Part shown: positions 1-5,642 of the stretch, in pieces
Layout: every line of letters starts with the position of its first letter
How positions within the stretch are numbered: position 1 is the stretch's first letter
From: Treponema sp.
Lineage (GTDB): Bacteria; Spirochaetota; Spirochaetia; Treponematales; Breznakiellaceae
Direction: 5' to 3'
Length of the DNA stretch: 5,642 nt
NCBI GenBank assembly: GCA_031273405.1
Contig: JAISRW010000083.1
Location: 1 to 5,642 of the forward strand
Program-made: the position numbers and the translations under genes
Notes under the pieces: generated by a model
Seen by the model: only the letters and a program-made list of their open reading frames with translations
What the model was told of the DNA's origin: nothing
Database searches by the model: none

Positions 1-947
1 TTATGCCTGGCGTTCCGTAACACCCCGGCGCAGTCCCCTCCTCCGGCGAGCCCGAAATCAGGAATATAGAGTACCGCTTCCTTAAAGAGATTGCCCTTTT
101 TCAACATAAGCTGGGTATCATCGTCCCAGGCGACGGTCATCCAGAATTCTCCGGCGTTAAGCCGTGAAATGGAATCGTTGTTCGAGGTGGTATAGGTCCA
201 GTATTCTTCCATGCTGTTCATCCAGTCCCACACCCTGCTCCAGCTTGTCATTTTCGCCGGCGCCGCTTCTTCGTCCCCCCGGTATTGATCCAGGCCGCCG
301 GTAAGTTCCCCGATGGCGGTCTGGATAAAGGACTGCCCCGACCCTCCCTTGGAAGGATCGTTGAACCCGAAGCGTTTGGGATTGGCCTTTATCCAGGCGA
401 TAAGCTCATTCCAGGTCTGGGGGGGATTGGGTACCCGCGTGGGATTGTACAGAAGGCCGGTCTGGTTCCGGTACAGGGGAATAAGTTCGCCGTTGTTTTT
501 TATCCCCTCCACATACTCAAGGAGCTTCGGGTCGAGCTTGCCCACATTGGGCAGGATCCTTGTTATGGGCGTATAAAAGAGCCCGAGATCCATGACGGGT
601 TTAAGATAATCGCCGCCTATCATAATGGCGTCAATGGTTCCCGCCCGCTGGTTTCCCTCCGCGATCACCTTATTGGCGTTAGCCGCGGCGTCTCCGATAA
701 CCACGGTGGTTTTAATGCCGTACTGGTTTTCAAATTCCCTTCCCGCTTCTATCCAGTGTTCTTCCCCCCACCAGGTATAAAACACCAGGGAACCTTCGGC
801 CTTTGCCTCGGCGGTTATTTGATCCCAGTTCATGGATACATAATCCTTAGTCCCTGATGCGGAATCCTGGTCGCGGCCGGGACCGGCGAAAACCACCGTT
901 CCGCAGAGCAGGATCATAAACGCGAGAAACAATCTCTTCTTTGTCAT
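1..947 (-). CDS. ABC transporter periplasmic solute-binding protein (YnjB/PotD-like), 3' end beyond window
   Basis: Reading from the ATG at 947 down to the left edge gives 315 residues with no stop, so the C-terminus lies outside the window. Residues 1-21 form a Sec signal peptide: a basic start (MTKKR), a hydrophobic stretch at about 6-20 and a likely signal peptidase I site after VFA. Cys15 sits in that core, but Leu before it makes a lipobox unlikely. The mature part looks like a family 1/8 extracellular solute-binding protein: an opening strand with an aromatic patch (FYTWWGEEHW, about 56-65), then a region near 103-124 (GTIDAIMIGGDY), a NQTGLLYNP segment, a WIKANPKRFGF segment and a VAWDDDT segment. 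The order and wording of these resemble E. coli YnjB. It should capture the substrate for the two permeases encoded just upstream. The substrate is not evident: phosphonate, polyamine, thiamine-like and iron are all possible. An AGGAG site 6 nt before the ATG supports the start. Confidence 0.9.
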   Translation of the reverse strand, partial: MTKKRLFLAFMILLCGTVVFAGPGRDQDSASGTKDYVSMNWDQITAEAKAEGSLVFYTWWGEEHWIEAGREFENQYGIKTTVVIGDAAANANKVIAEGNQRAGTIDAIMIGGDYLKPVMDLGLFYTPITRILPNVGKLDPKLLEYVEGIKNNGELIPLYRNQTGLLYNPTRVPNPPQTWNELIAWIKANPKRFGFNDPSKGGSGQSFIQTAIGELTGGLDQYRGDEEAAPAKMTSWSRVWDWMNSMEEYWTYTTSNNDSISRLNAGEFWMTVAWDDDTQLMLKKGNLFKEAVLYIPDFGLAGGGDCAGVLRNARH

Positions 948-1069
948 TTCCGTCTCCTGTCATCGTAAAAATATTTGACCATGGGGTAATTCGGTTAGTC
1001 CCCACCGGTCTTAGCAAAATGCACCGCACTTTGCGTTTTTCCAAAAAGGGAGCGCTTTAAAAAGGGCGC
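948..1069 (-). promoter_or_regulatory. 122-bp gap between permease 2 and the binding-protein gene
   Basis: This is the only real gap in an otherwise gapless operon. At its upstream end there is a 6-bp perfect inverted repeat (listed separately). A second, imperfect GC-rich pairing (GTGGGG against CCCCAT) lies around 983-1003, and a good ribosome binding site sits at the downstream end. I see no convincing -35/-10 pair, so an internal promoter is possible but unsupported. A frame running through the gap on the same strand (1044-847) overlaps the binding-protein gene out of frame and is not credible as a gene. Confidence 0.4.
954..958 (-). promoter_or_regulatory. Ribosome binding site of the solute-binding protein gene
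   Basis: AGGAG read on the minus strand, 6 nt before the ATG at 947. It fixes the start of a gene whose 3' end is missing from the window. It is a better-spaced site than that of permease 1, in keeping with the strong independent translation usual for binding proteins. Confidence 0.75.
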
Positions 1070-1071
1070 TC
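1050..1071 (-). repeat. Inverted repeat/hairpin at the end of permease 2
   Basis: GAGCGC at 1050-1055 pairs perfectly with GCGCTC at 1066-1071 across a 10-nt A/T-rich loop. The hairpin overlaps the permease 2 stop codon (1072-1070). On the transcript it is followed by CCCTTTTTGG, a short T-run that does not directly abut the stem. It could be a leaky terminator, or a hairpin that protects or separates the binding-protein part of the mRNA. The 6-bp stem is weak for a full terminator. Confidence 0.4.
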
Positions 1072-1921
1072 ACATCTTTCCCAGCGAAGCGGAAAGATAG
1101 TCTGTTTTTAAAAATCTTTCCGCGGTAATCAGCAAAATAATATTGGGAATCATCAGAACAATAGCGACCACCGCCGCGTTGCTCCTGATAAAATGGTAGC
1201 CTAAAAAGGAATACAGTATGGTCGGGATGGTCTCAAAGGTCGGGGTGCCGATAATGTAGGTTAAGTTAAATTCTTCCAGACTGGTAATAAAGGTAAAGAT
1301 AGTACCGGCAAAAAGACCGGGAAGTATCATGGGGATAAAAACATAGCGTATCTTATCCCGGATTCCGGCGCCCAGATTCTCGGCCGCGTCAATAAGATCC
1401 TGGGGAATTGAGGAAAAGCTGGTCGCCATGATCCTAATCATATAGGGAATACCCATAAGGCAATGGCCGATAACCAGGCCGGGCAGGGTCTGGGCCAGGC
1501 CGAATACGGAAAAGACCCTGCTTAAGAAAAGGGCCACCACCATGCCGGGCAGGATAATGGGCATCAGGATAATATTGGAAATAAGGGCTCTGCCTTTAAA
1601 ATTCCTCCGCCCCAGAACATAGGCGGTGGGCAGGGCCAGGACAAAGGCCAATAACGAGGCCAGTATCCCGATGGTATAGCTGGTCGCCAGGGCCCGCAGG
1701 ATATGGGTATAATCAAACACGTATTTCCATTGAGCCCAGGACAGGGATCTGGGAAACGCGTCGGGATACGACCAGGGATGATCCGGGTCAACCAGGGACC
1801 ACAAAACGGCGAAGATCACCGGGGTAAATACGGCTAAAAGCTGCGCGGCGATAAAGAAAACGGCCAGGAGTCCGAAAAATATTCCGCGGCTCCTTAGAAT
1901 ATTTTTCGTTTGAACATTCAC
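1070..1921 (-). CDS. ABC transporter inner-membrane permease 2 (PotC/binding-protein-dependent type)
   Basis: This is a 283-residue integral membrane subunit of a type I ABC importer, the usual length for PotC-like permeases. About six hydrophobic segments can be seen, near residues 13-40, 80-104, 112-135, 144-167, 197-214 and 247-266. The EAA coupling loop that docks on the ATPase lies at about 178-205 (DAAENLGAG, then the conserved Pro-Gly of ILPGL). The segment after it (TSLEEFN, about 213-219) fits the PotC-like pattern of an acidic pair after the fifth helix. The start is GTG at 1921-1919. It overlaps the permease 1 stop as GTGA, an AGGAG site lies 8 nt upstream, and the next in-frame Met is residue 120, so GTG is the only reasonable choice. 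It should pair with permease 1 to form the heterodimeric channel. The substrate cannot be read from the permease. Confidence 0.93.
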   Translation of the reverse strand: MNVQTKNILRSRGIFFGLLAVFFIAAQLLAVFTPVIFAVLWSLVDPDHPWSYPDAFPRSLSWAQWKYVFDYTHILRALATSYTIGILASLLAFVLALPTAYVLGRRNFKGRALISNIILMPIILPGMVVALFLSRVFSVFGLAQTLPGLVIGHCLMGIPYMIRIMATSFSSIPQDLIDAAENLGAGIRDKIRYVFIPMILPGLFAGTIFTFITSLEEFNLTYIIGTPTFETIPTILYSFLGYHFIRSNAAVVAIVLMIPNIILLITAERFLKTDYLSASLGKM

Positions 1922-2778
1922 CGCCGGTTCTCCTGAATCTTTTTGCCGATTTGGGTATAAAGGGCCGCGAAGGCCACGGCGGTAACCATGACGATTACCC
2001 CCATTACCGCGGCCTTATTCCATTCCTGAAACACCATAGCCTCGACCAGCATCCGGACGCTTATTGAATTGGGATACACGGGACCGGCGATCTTGGTAAT
2101 CGCGAAGTCGCCGAAGGTCATAATAAAAACAAGGACCACCGCCACCAGTATGCCCGGAATAGACAGGGGAATGGTGATGTAAAAAATAACCTTGAGCCTG
2201 CCGGCCCCTAAATTAAGGGCCGCGTCTTCGACATCGTTCCGGATAACCGCCAGGGAAGAGGATATGATGAGAAGCTGGAAGGGGATGTTTTTCCATATCT
2301 GTATAAGAAAAACCCCCCAGCCGAATTCGTCGTTAAGCATCCTGAGCGGTTCTTCTATGATCCCCAGGGCAAGAAGAACGGAGTTAACCAGGCCGTGGTA
2401 GGAAATCAAATTAACCACCAAAAAGGCGGCGACCAGGGCGGGAATAAAAAGGGGTATTTTTACCAGCGAACCCAATAGTTTTTTCCCGAATCCCTTTTTC
2501 CGTAAAAAAAGGGCCAGAGGATAGGCAAAGAGGAGGGTCCCGAAAGCGCTGCCTATGCCGATTTTTAAAGAAAAAAGAAAGGAATCAATAAATTCCTGTT
2601 CAAAAATAACCTTCCAGTGGTTCAGGGTAAACCGCGATTCCCCAATCAGGGAAAAAAGACCAAAACTTTGGAAAACGGTAAGGATAAAGGCAAAGGATAA
2701 AAACAATAAAATAAATCCGGCGCCGGGAATCAAAAAAAGAACCGTAGATAGTTTTTCTTTCAGCGCCTGTTTTGCCAT
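1918..2778 (-). CDS. ABC transporter inner-membrane permease 1 (PotB/binding-protein-dependent type)
   Basis: This is a 286-residue permease of the type I importer fold. Hydrophobic segments lie near residues 11-35, 69-92, 103-125, 152-176, 207-229 and 256-276. The EAA cytoplasmic loop lies at about 184-209 (EDAALNLGAG followed by IPLSIPGI), and contacts the ATPase in this family. The following FGDFAITKIAGP stretch (about 222-233) matches the PotB-like pattern after the fifth helix. The ATG at 2778 follows the TAG of the ATPase gene (2781-2779) without a single base between them. No strong Shine-Dalgarno is present (only GGGCGG-like bases), so translation probably depends on ribosomes finishing the ATPase. 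E. coli YnjC carries both permease halves in one fused chain, whereas here they are two genes. It forms the membrane channel together with permease 2. Confidence 0.93.
   Translation of the reverse strand: MAKQALKEKLSTVLFLIPGAGFILLFLSFAFILTVFQSFGLFSLIGESRFTLNHWKVIFEQEFIDSFLFSLKIGIGSAFGTLLFAYPLALFLRKKGFGKKLLGSLVKIPLFIPALVAAFLVVNLISYHGLVNSVLLALGIIEEPLRMLNDEFGWGVFLIQIWKNIPFQLLIISSSLAVIRNDVEDAALNLGAGRLKVIFYITIPLSIPGILVAVVLVFIMTFGDFAITKIAGPVYPNSISVRMLVEAMVFQEWNKAAVMGVIVMVTAVAFAALYTQIGKKIQENRR
1930..1934 (-). promoter_or_regulatory. Ribosome binding site deciding the GTG start of permease 2
   Basis: AGGAG on the minus strand lies 8 nt before the GTG at 1921, inside the last codons of permease 1. 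An ATG occurs 2 nt into the gene (1917-1915) but is in another frame. The ribosome binding site and the GTGA overlap therefore support a GTG start coupled to translation of permease 1. Confidence 0.7.
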
Positions 2779-3843
2779 CTACGCGCCGCCCAATAGACAA
2801 AAGTTGGGAGCCCCTATCTTAACGGCGATTTGTTCTCCTTCCCTCAGGTGTATTTTGCCGGCTATCTGGGCCCGGAGCTTTGTTCCCCCGGCGTTAAAGA
2901 AAATGTCCGTCATGTTGCCCATAAAAATAGCCTGCTCAATAACCCCTTCTATTCTGTTTGTCCTTTCCCGGGGATTAAATTCGGCGTCCTCGGGCCTCCA
3001 GGCAAAATGTACCGTGTCACCTATGTTCTTCCCCGAGGAAGCGGCGTTTCTTTCCATGGAAAAAAGACCGTAGCCGGTTTCGACGGTAAAACAATCTCCG
3101 CCGTTCCCGGTTATTTTACCCCTGCCTATATTTGCCGCCCCGATAAAATCCGCCACAAAACTATTTTTTGGCTTCCGGTACAAATTGTAGGGTTCGTCTT
3201 CCTGTTGTATGAGTCCCCCGTCCATAACAAGGATCCTGTCGGAAATAGCCAGGGCTTCGGCCTGATCGTGGGTAACATAGATGCTGGTAATGCCCAATTT
3301 TTTCTGGAGCTGTCTGATTTCGACCCGCACCCGGTCCCGGAGTTTCGCGTCCAGGTTGGAAAGGGGTTCGTCAAAAAGAAGTACCCTGGGCCTGGTAACC
3401 ACCGCCCTGGCCAGGGCGACCCGCTGCTGCTGCCCCCCGGAAAGCTGGGAGGGCTTTCGTTCTCCGAATTGTTCAAGCCCCACTATCTTTAGGGCCTCAT
3501 GGATCCGCTCTTTTTGTTCTTTCATTCCTATTTTTTGCATCTTTAACCCAAAGGCAACGTTATTCCACACCGTCATGTGGGGGAAAAGGGCATAGGCTTG
3601 AAAACACATGGAGGCGGAACGTTTGTTCGGCGGTACGGCGTTCATGAGATCGTCGTCAAAATATATTTCCCCTTCGTCGGGCTGAACAAAACCGGCTATT
3701 ATTTTAAGGATCGTGGTTTTTCCGCAGCCCGAGGGCCCCAGCAGGGTTATGAATTCCCCCTCCTTCACATCAAGGTTTATGCCGGCTATGACTTTGAGGT
3801 CCCCGTAGGACTTGTGAAGATTAAACAGCGTCAATTGCGCCAT
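2779..3843 (-). CDS. ABC transporter ATPase (PotA-like, with C-terminal TOBE domain)
   Basis: This 354-residue cytoplasmic ATPase would drive the importer formed with the two permeases. All nucleotide-binding motifs are intact: A-loop Tyr13, Walker A GPSGCGKTT (36-44), Q-loop Gln82 in FQAYALFPH, signature LSGGQQQR (134-141), Walker B VLLFDE (154-159) with catalytic Glu159, D-loop SNLD (162-165) and switch His192. Residues from about 240 to the end form a beta-rich regulatory region with a TOBE-like domain (around 280-352), as in PotA, FbpC and MalK-type subunits. The length fits that group (about 350-370). The start is supported by a strong AAGGAGG site 4 nt before the ATG. It is the first gene of the operon and is followed directly by permease 1. 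PotA-type ATPases serve many substrates (polyamines, iron, thiamine, sulfate, 2-aminoethylphosphonate), so a substrate-based gene name is withheld. Confidence 0.96.
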   Translation of the reverse strand: MAQLTLFNLHKSYGDLKVIAGINLDVKEGEFITLLGPSGCGKTTILKIIAGFVQPDEGEIYFDDDLMNAVPPNKRSASMCFQAYALFPHMTVWNNVAFGLKMQKIGMKEQKERIHEALKIVGLEQFGERKPSQLSGGQQQRVALARAVVTRPRVLLFDEPLSNLDAKLRDRVRVEIRQLQKKLGITSIYVTHDQAEALAISDRILVMDGGLIQQEDEPYNLYRKPKNSFVADFIGAANIGRGKITGNGGDCFTVETGYGLFSMERNAASSGKNIGDTVHFAWRPEDAEFNPRERTNRIEGVIEQAIFMGNMTDIFFNAGGTKLRAQIAGKIHLREGEQIAVKIGAPNFCLLGGA

Positions 3844-3847
3844 GTAT

Positions 3848-3854
3848 CCTCCTT
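3848..3854 (-). promoter_or_regulatory. Strong ribosome binding site of the ATPase gene
   Basis: AAGGAGG on the minus strand, 4 nt before the ATG at 3843. It is the strongest Shine-Dalgarno in the window and is placed at the first gene of the transporter operon. Confidence 0.8.
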
Positions 3855-3908
3855 GATATTTGGGGGATCATTTTAAACCCCTGCGTTTGCGGGAACAATA
3901 AAAAAGCT

Positions 3909-3937
3909 ATGTTAAGATTTGGTGAGAGATAAGTTAA
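3909..3937 (-). promoter_or_regulatory. Candidate sigma-70-type promoter of the transporter operon
   Basis: Read on the minus strand, TTAACT (3937-3932) and TAACAT (3914-3909) are separated by exactly 17 nt. Each matches the consensus at 4 of 6 positions, including the important T and A at the start and T at the end of the -10. It would give a leader of roughly 60 nt before the ATPase start. Between it and the gene are a few short G/C pairings (GGGGG at 3862-3866 with CCCC at 3878-3881; an alternative CCC/GGG pairing at 3878-3893). They are too short to call a riboswitch. Confidence 0.4.
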
Positions 3938-3973
3938 ATTCCGGTAAAACGGGAGGATGAACAAAGGGCGCGC

Positions 3974-4002
3974 TTGACCCGCGATTCAAGATATGCTTAC
4001 AT
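3974..4002 (+). promoter_or_regulatory. Weak candidate promoter for the isomerase gene
   Basis: TTGACC (3974-3979, 5 of 6 to consensus) is followed after 17 nt by TTACAT (3997-4002, only 3 of 6 and lacking the key A). It would place transcription start about 40 nt before the ATG at 4051. It is the best -35 in the divergent region, but the -10 is poor, so an activator or another sigma factor may be needed if it is used. Confidence 0.27.
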
Positions 4003-4038
4003 GGGCTCATTAAGGAACCATCGGTAAATCTGAAAATT

Positions 4039-4043
4039 GAGGA
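4039..4043 (+). promoter_or_regulatory. Ribosome binding site of the isomerase gene
   Basis: GAGGA, 7 nt before the ATG at 4051. It supports this start, after which the protein runs directly into its first beta strand (LAISSD). Confidence 0.65.
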
Positions 4044-4050
4044 ACGGCCC

Positions 4051-4983
4051 ATGCTTGCAATCAGCTCGGATTATAACGGTGAAAGCAAAAACGCCGGCGT
4101 TATTAAAGGGACCCTCGCCAGGATAGCCGGATCTCGTTTCAGTCATGTTCATTGGGGTCATGAATGGTCAGGGGACTATTCCTATTCGATCTATGAAATG
4201 CTGCAGATTAAGGAATGGCTCCGGGAGCTTGGCCTGAAGGTAAAGGGCATACACGCCTCCGACGGGACAAGACGCTCGGATCCGGCTATGTACCGGTATC
4301 TTTGGACTGAGCAAAATACGAGGAGCTACACCGAGGAGAACGAATACAACCGCCTGGCCGGGGTGGAACTCATTAAAAACCGCATTGACCTGGCCCATGA
4401 ACTGGAAACCCGGGAGGTCGTGCTGCACATGCAGCTTCCCTATAAATCCTTTGAGGGGGACAGCAGATATAAGGCAAGGTACTATGCCCAGGCATGCAGA
4501 TCCTTTGACGAACTGGAACCCTACTGCAGAGCCCGGCATGTCAGGATCTGTGTGGAAAACCTCATGGGAACGCCCCGCGAACATCAGCTCTATCAATTTA
4601 AGCTGCTGTTTGAACGCTATGACAGGGATTTTTTGGGACTCTGTTTTGATACCGGCCATGCCAACGTGGTCTGGCCGGACAGCCTGGAGCTGGCCCGCCT
4701 GTACACCGGCCGGATCTTTATCGTACACATCCACGACAACCACGGCCTGCGATCCCCCGAATGCTGGGAAGACGACCTCAAAATGTCGGCCTGCGACGAA
4801 CACCTTTTGCCCTTTGAGGGAACCTTTGACTGGGAAGGGTTTGCCGGAATACTGGCGGCCTCTCCCTATGAACCGCCCTACCTGCTGGAAAGCCAAATGA
4901 GAGGCGGCGATGAGGGGGAATATCTCAGCCGGGCCGTCAAAGCCGGCGAAGCTTTCGCCGCCCTGGCGGCAAAATACTGCTAA
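4051..4983 (+). CDS. Sugar phosphate isomerase/epimerase (AP endonuclease 2 superfamily TIM barrel)
   Basis: This 310-residue soluble protein has the xylose-isomerase-like TIM-barrel pattern (Pfam AP_endonuc_2 type). Barrel strands and likely metal or substrate residues appear in order: HVHWGHEW (about 32-39), VKGIHAS (64-70), VVLHMQ with His126, ICVENLMG with Glu169, CFDTGHAN with Asp200 and His203, IVHIHDNHG with His226, His228 and Asp229, His251 near FEGTFDW, and LLES with Glu280. The Glu, Asp, His, Glu set matches the divalent-metal site of this superfamily, whose members isomerise or epimerise sugars, inositols, ketoses or hydroxypyruvate, or cleave abasic DNA. The short FDTGH-type motif and absence of extra domains favour a sugar or keto-acid isomerase over endonuclease IV. 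The exact substrate is unknown. It is transcribed away from the importer and converges on phnJ, overlapping its stop codon. A link to phosphonate or sugar phosphate metabolism is only suggested by position. Confidence 0.88.
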   Translation: MLAISSDYNGESKNAGVIKGTLARIAGSRFSHVHWGHEWSGDYSYSIYEMLQIKEWLRELGLKVKGIHASDGTRRSDPAMYRYLWTEQNTRSYTEENEYNRLAGVELIKNRIDLAHELETREVVLHMQLPYKSFEGDSRYKARYYAQACRSFDELEPYCRARHVRICVENLMGTPREHQLYQFKLLFERYDRDFLGLCFDTGHANVVWPDSLELARLYTGRIFIVHIHDNHGLRSPECWEDDLKMSACDEHLLPFEGTFDWEGFAGILAASPYEPPYLLESQMRGGDEGEYLSRAVKAGEAFAALAAKYC

Positions 4984-5642
4984 CAGCCCGTTCCCCCGCC
5001 CCGCCGTTTTTCGCAGCAGCCGGAATCGGAACACTGATACATTTTTTTCCCGCTTTGTGAATCGAAGAACTCGTCCATAAAAACTCCCTCCGCGCCGCAG
5101 AGACGGCATATCCTGCCCGACATATCCTCAACCCTGAAAGGATGATCCTCAAAGCAAAGAGACTCAACGTTTGTGTAAGGCGGCAGGGCGTAGATCTTTT
5201 TTTCCCGTCCCGCGCCGAAAAGATAGAGGGCGGGGCTCATGTTGAGTTTGGGATTGTCAAATCGGGGGATGGGGGAAGGCATCATAATGTAGCGGTTTTC
5301 CACCATTACCGGATAATCGGCGCCCAGCTCGATTTCGCCGACACGAACAATGTTTTCGTACAGGGCCAGCCACATGGGGGCGTAATCCATTTCGGCGTGC
5401 ATTCCTTTGGTTACCGATTCCAGGGGCTCCACCATACGCAAGGGTTCGGGCAGGGGAACCTGCAGCACCAGAATCTGATCGTTCCGGAGGGGGATTTCAG
5501 GTATACGGTGGCGTGTCTGTATAAGTGTCGCCCGCTCCGAATCCGTTGTGGTCTTCACCCCGGTACAGGCGGTAACAAAACGGCGGATTGAAACGGCGTT
5601 CACGCTGTCGTCGCTGCCCTGGTCTATCACCTTGAGGATGTC
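4980..5642 (-). CDS. phnJ: Alpha-D-ribose 1-methylphosphonate 5-phosphate C-P lyase PhnJ, 5' end beyond window
   Basis: The frame is open to the right edge and gives the last 220 residues, starting DILKVIDQG. That corresponds to about residue 64 of the 281-residue E. coli protein, so only the N-terminal quarter is missing. PhnJ is the radical S-adenosylmethionine enzyme that breaks the carbon-phosphorus bond, releasing methane from methylphosphonate and leaving a ribose cyclic phosphate; it works in the PhnGHIJ core complex. Family stretches are plain: NAVSIR, ATLIQTRHRIPE, QVPLPEPLR, SPIPRFDNPK and LFGAGREKKIYALPP. The iron-sulfur ligands keep the unusual PhnJ spacing C-X2-C-X21-C (visible residues 179, 182, 204), and the Cys that forms the thiyl radical is conserved six residues further on (210). 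The enzyme therefore looks complete in its catalytic part. An apparent start at 5630 is an internal GTG (Val), not the real start. The gene ends TAG at 4982-4980, overlapping the convergent isomerase stop. Confidence 0.97.
   Translation of the reverse strand, partial: DILKVIDQGSDDSVNAVSIRRFVTACTGVKTTTDSERATLIQTRHRIPEIPLRNDQILVLQVPLPEPLRMVEPLESVTKGMHAEMDYAPMWLALYENIVRVGEIELGADYPVMVENRYIMMPSPIPRFDNPKLNMSPALYLFGAGREKKIYALPPYTNVESLCFEDHPFRVEDMSGRICRLCGAEGVFMDEFFDSQSGKKMYQCSDSGCCEKRRGGGTGC

Noticed and set aside
1..3. TTA at the left edge, which would read TAA on the minus strand
   Set aside because: It is not in the frame of the solute-binding protein, which continues NARH followed by an AAx codon. 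The gene is cut by the window and does not end here.
285..857. 190-residue open frame on the plus strand
   Set aside because: It is codon-register antisense to the solute-binding protein, lacks a ribosome binding site and shows no recognisable domain. The minus-strand reading has a signal peptide and family motifs.
847..1044. 65-residue minus-strand frame across the gap before the binding-protein gene
   Set aside because: It has no good ribosome binding site, is Arg/Gly/Pro-rich without a motif, and overlaps the signal-peptide region of the binding protein out of frame.
2830..3492. 220-residue open frame on the plus strand
   Set aside because: It is the shadow of the ABC ATPase, whose Walker A, signature and Walker B motifs are all present on the minus strand.
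3957..3977. Six-codon open frame beginning ATGAACAAAGGG after GGGAGG, as a leader peptide
   Set aside because: The purine-rich site touches the ATG with no spacing, and no run of regulatory codons is seen.
4945..4970. Two adjacent perfect inverted repeats (GGCGAA/TTCGCC and GCCGCC/GGCGGC) as a terminator
   Set aside because: They lie inside the coding end of the isomerase in an Ala/Glu-rich stretch, have 2-3 nt loops, and neither strand has a T-run after the stem.
4168..5109. 313-residue open frame on the minus strand opposite the isomerase
   Set aside because: It lies antisense to a gene with a clear TIM-barrel motif set and overlaps the 3' end of phnJ in another frame. Its composition shows no domain and it looks like a by-product of GC-biased codon positions.

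Overview
This is a bacterial window of roughly even GC content with short gaps and typical Shine-Dalgarno sites. The organism cannot be fixed from the sequence. The overall feel (short runs of G/C next to T-rich stretches, compact operons) would suit a moderate-GC anaerobe such as a Treponema-like spirochaete, but that is a weak impression and no marker gene here supports it.

Layout. The left two thirds (about 1-3843) is one minus-strand operon for a binding-protein-dependent ABC importer of the PotABCD/YnjBCD/iron/thiamine/2-aminoethylphosphonate class. It reads, in transcription order, ATPase (3843-2779), permease 1 (2778-1918), permease 2 (1921-1070, GTG start), and periplasmic solute-binding protein (947 to beyond the left edge). 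The first three genes are fused end to end (0-nt gap, then a 4-nt overlap). The binding protein is set apart by a 122-bp gap that carries a small hairpin. A 207-bp divergent region (3844-4050) holds a plausible promoter for this operon and a weaker one for the plus-strand gene. That gene (4051-4983) is a TIM-barrel sugar phosphate isomerase/epimerase of the AP-endonuclease-2 superfamily. It meets, stop codon over stop codon, the 3' end of a minus-strand gene entering from the right edge (5642-4980). This last gene is confidently the radical-SAM carbon-phosphorus lyase PhnJ.

How the genes may fit together. PhnJ is the catalytic core of the C-P lyase pathway, which takes phosphate from phosphonates. 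A PotABCD-type importer close to C-P lyase genes raises the possibility that it brings in a phosphonate or another organophosphorus compound, and the isomerase between them might act on a sugar or sugar phosphate. The substrate assignments are inference only: the importer is not co-transcribed with phnJ, and the binding protein most resembles the poorly characterised YnjB-like group. phnJ is the last gene of its transcription unit, so phnK and phnL do not follow it as they do in E. coli.

No RNA genes, insertion sequences, CRISPR arrays or obvious mobile elements were seen. I found no clearly new biological system. The points most worth checking are the substrate of the importer, the role of the isomerase and the rearranged end of the phn operon.
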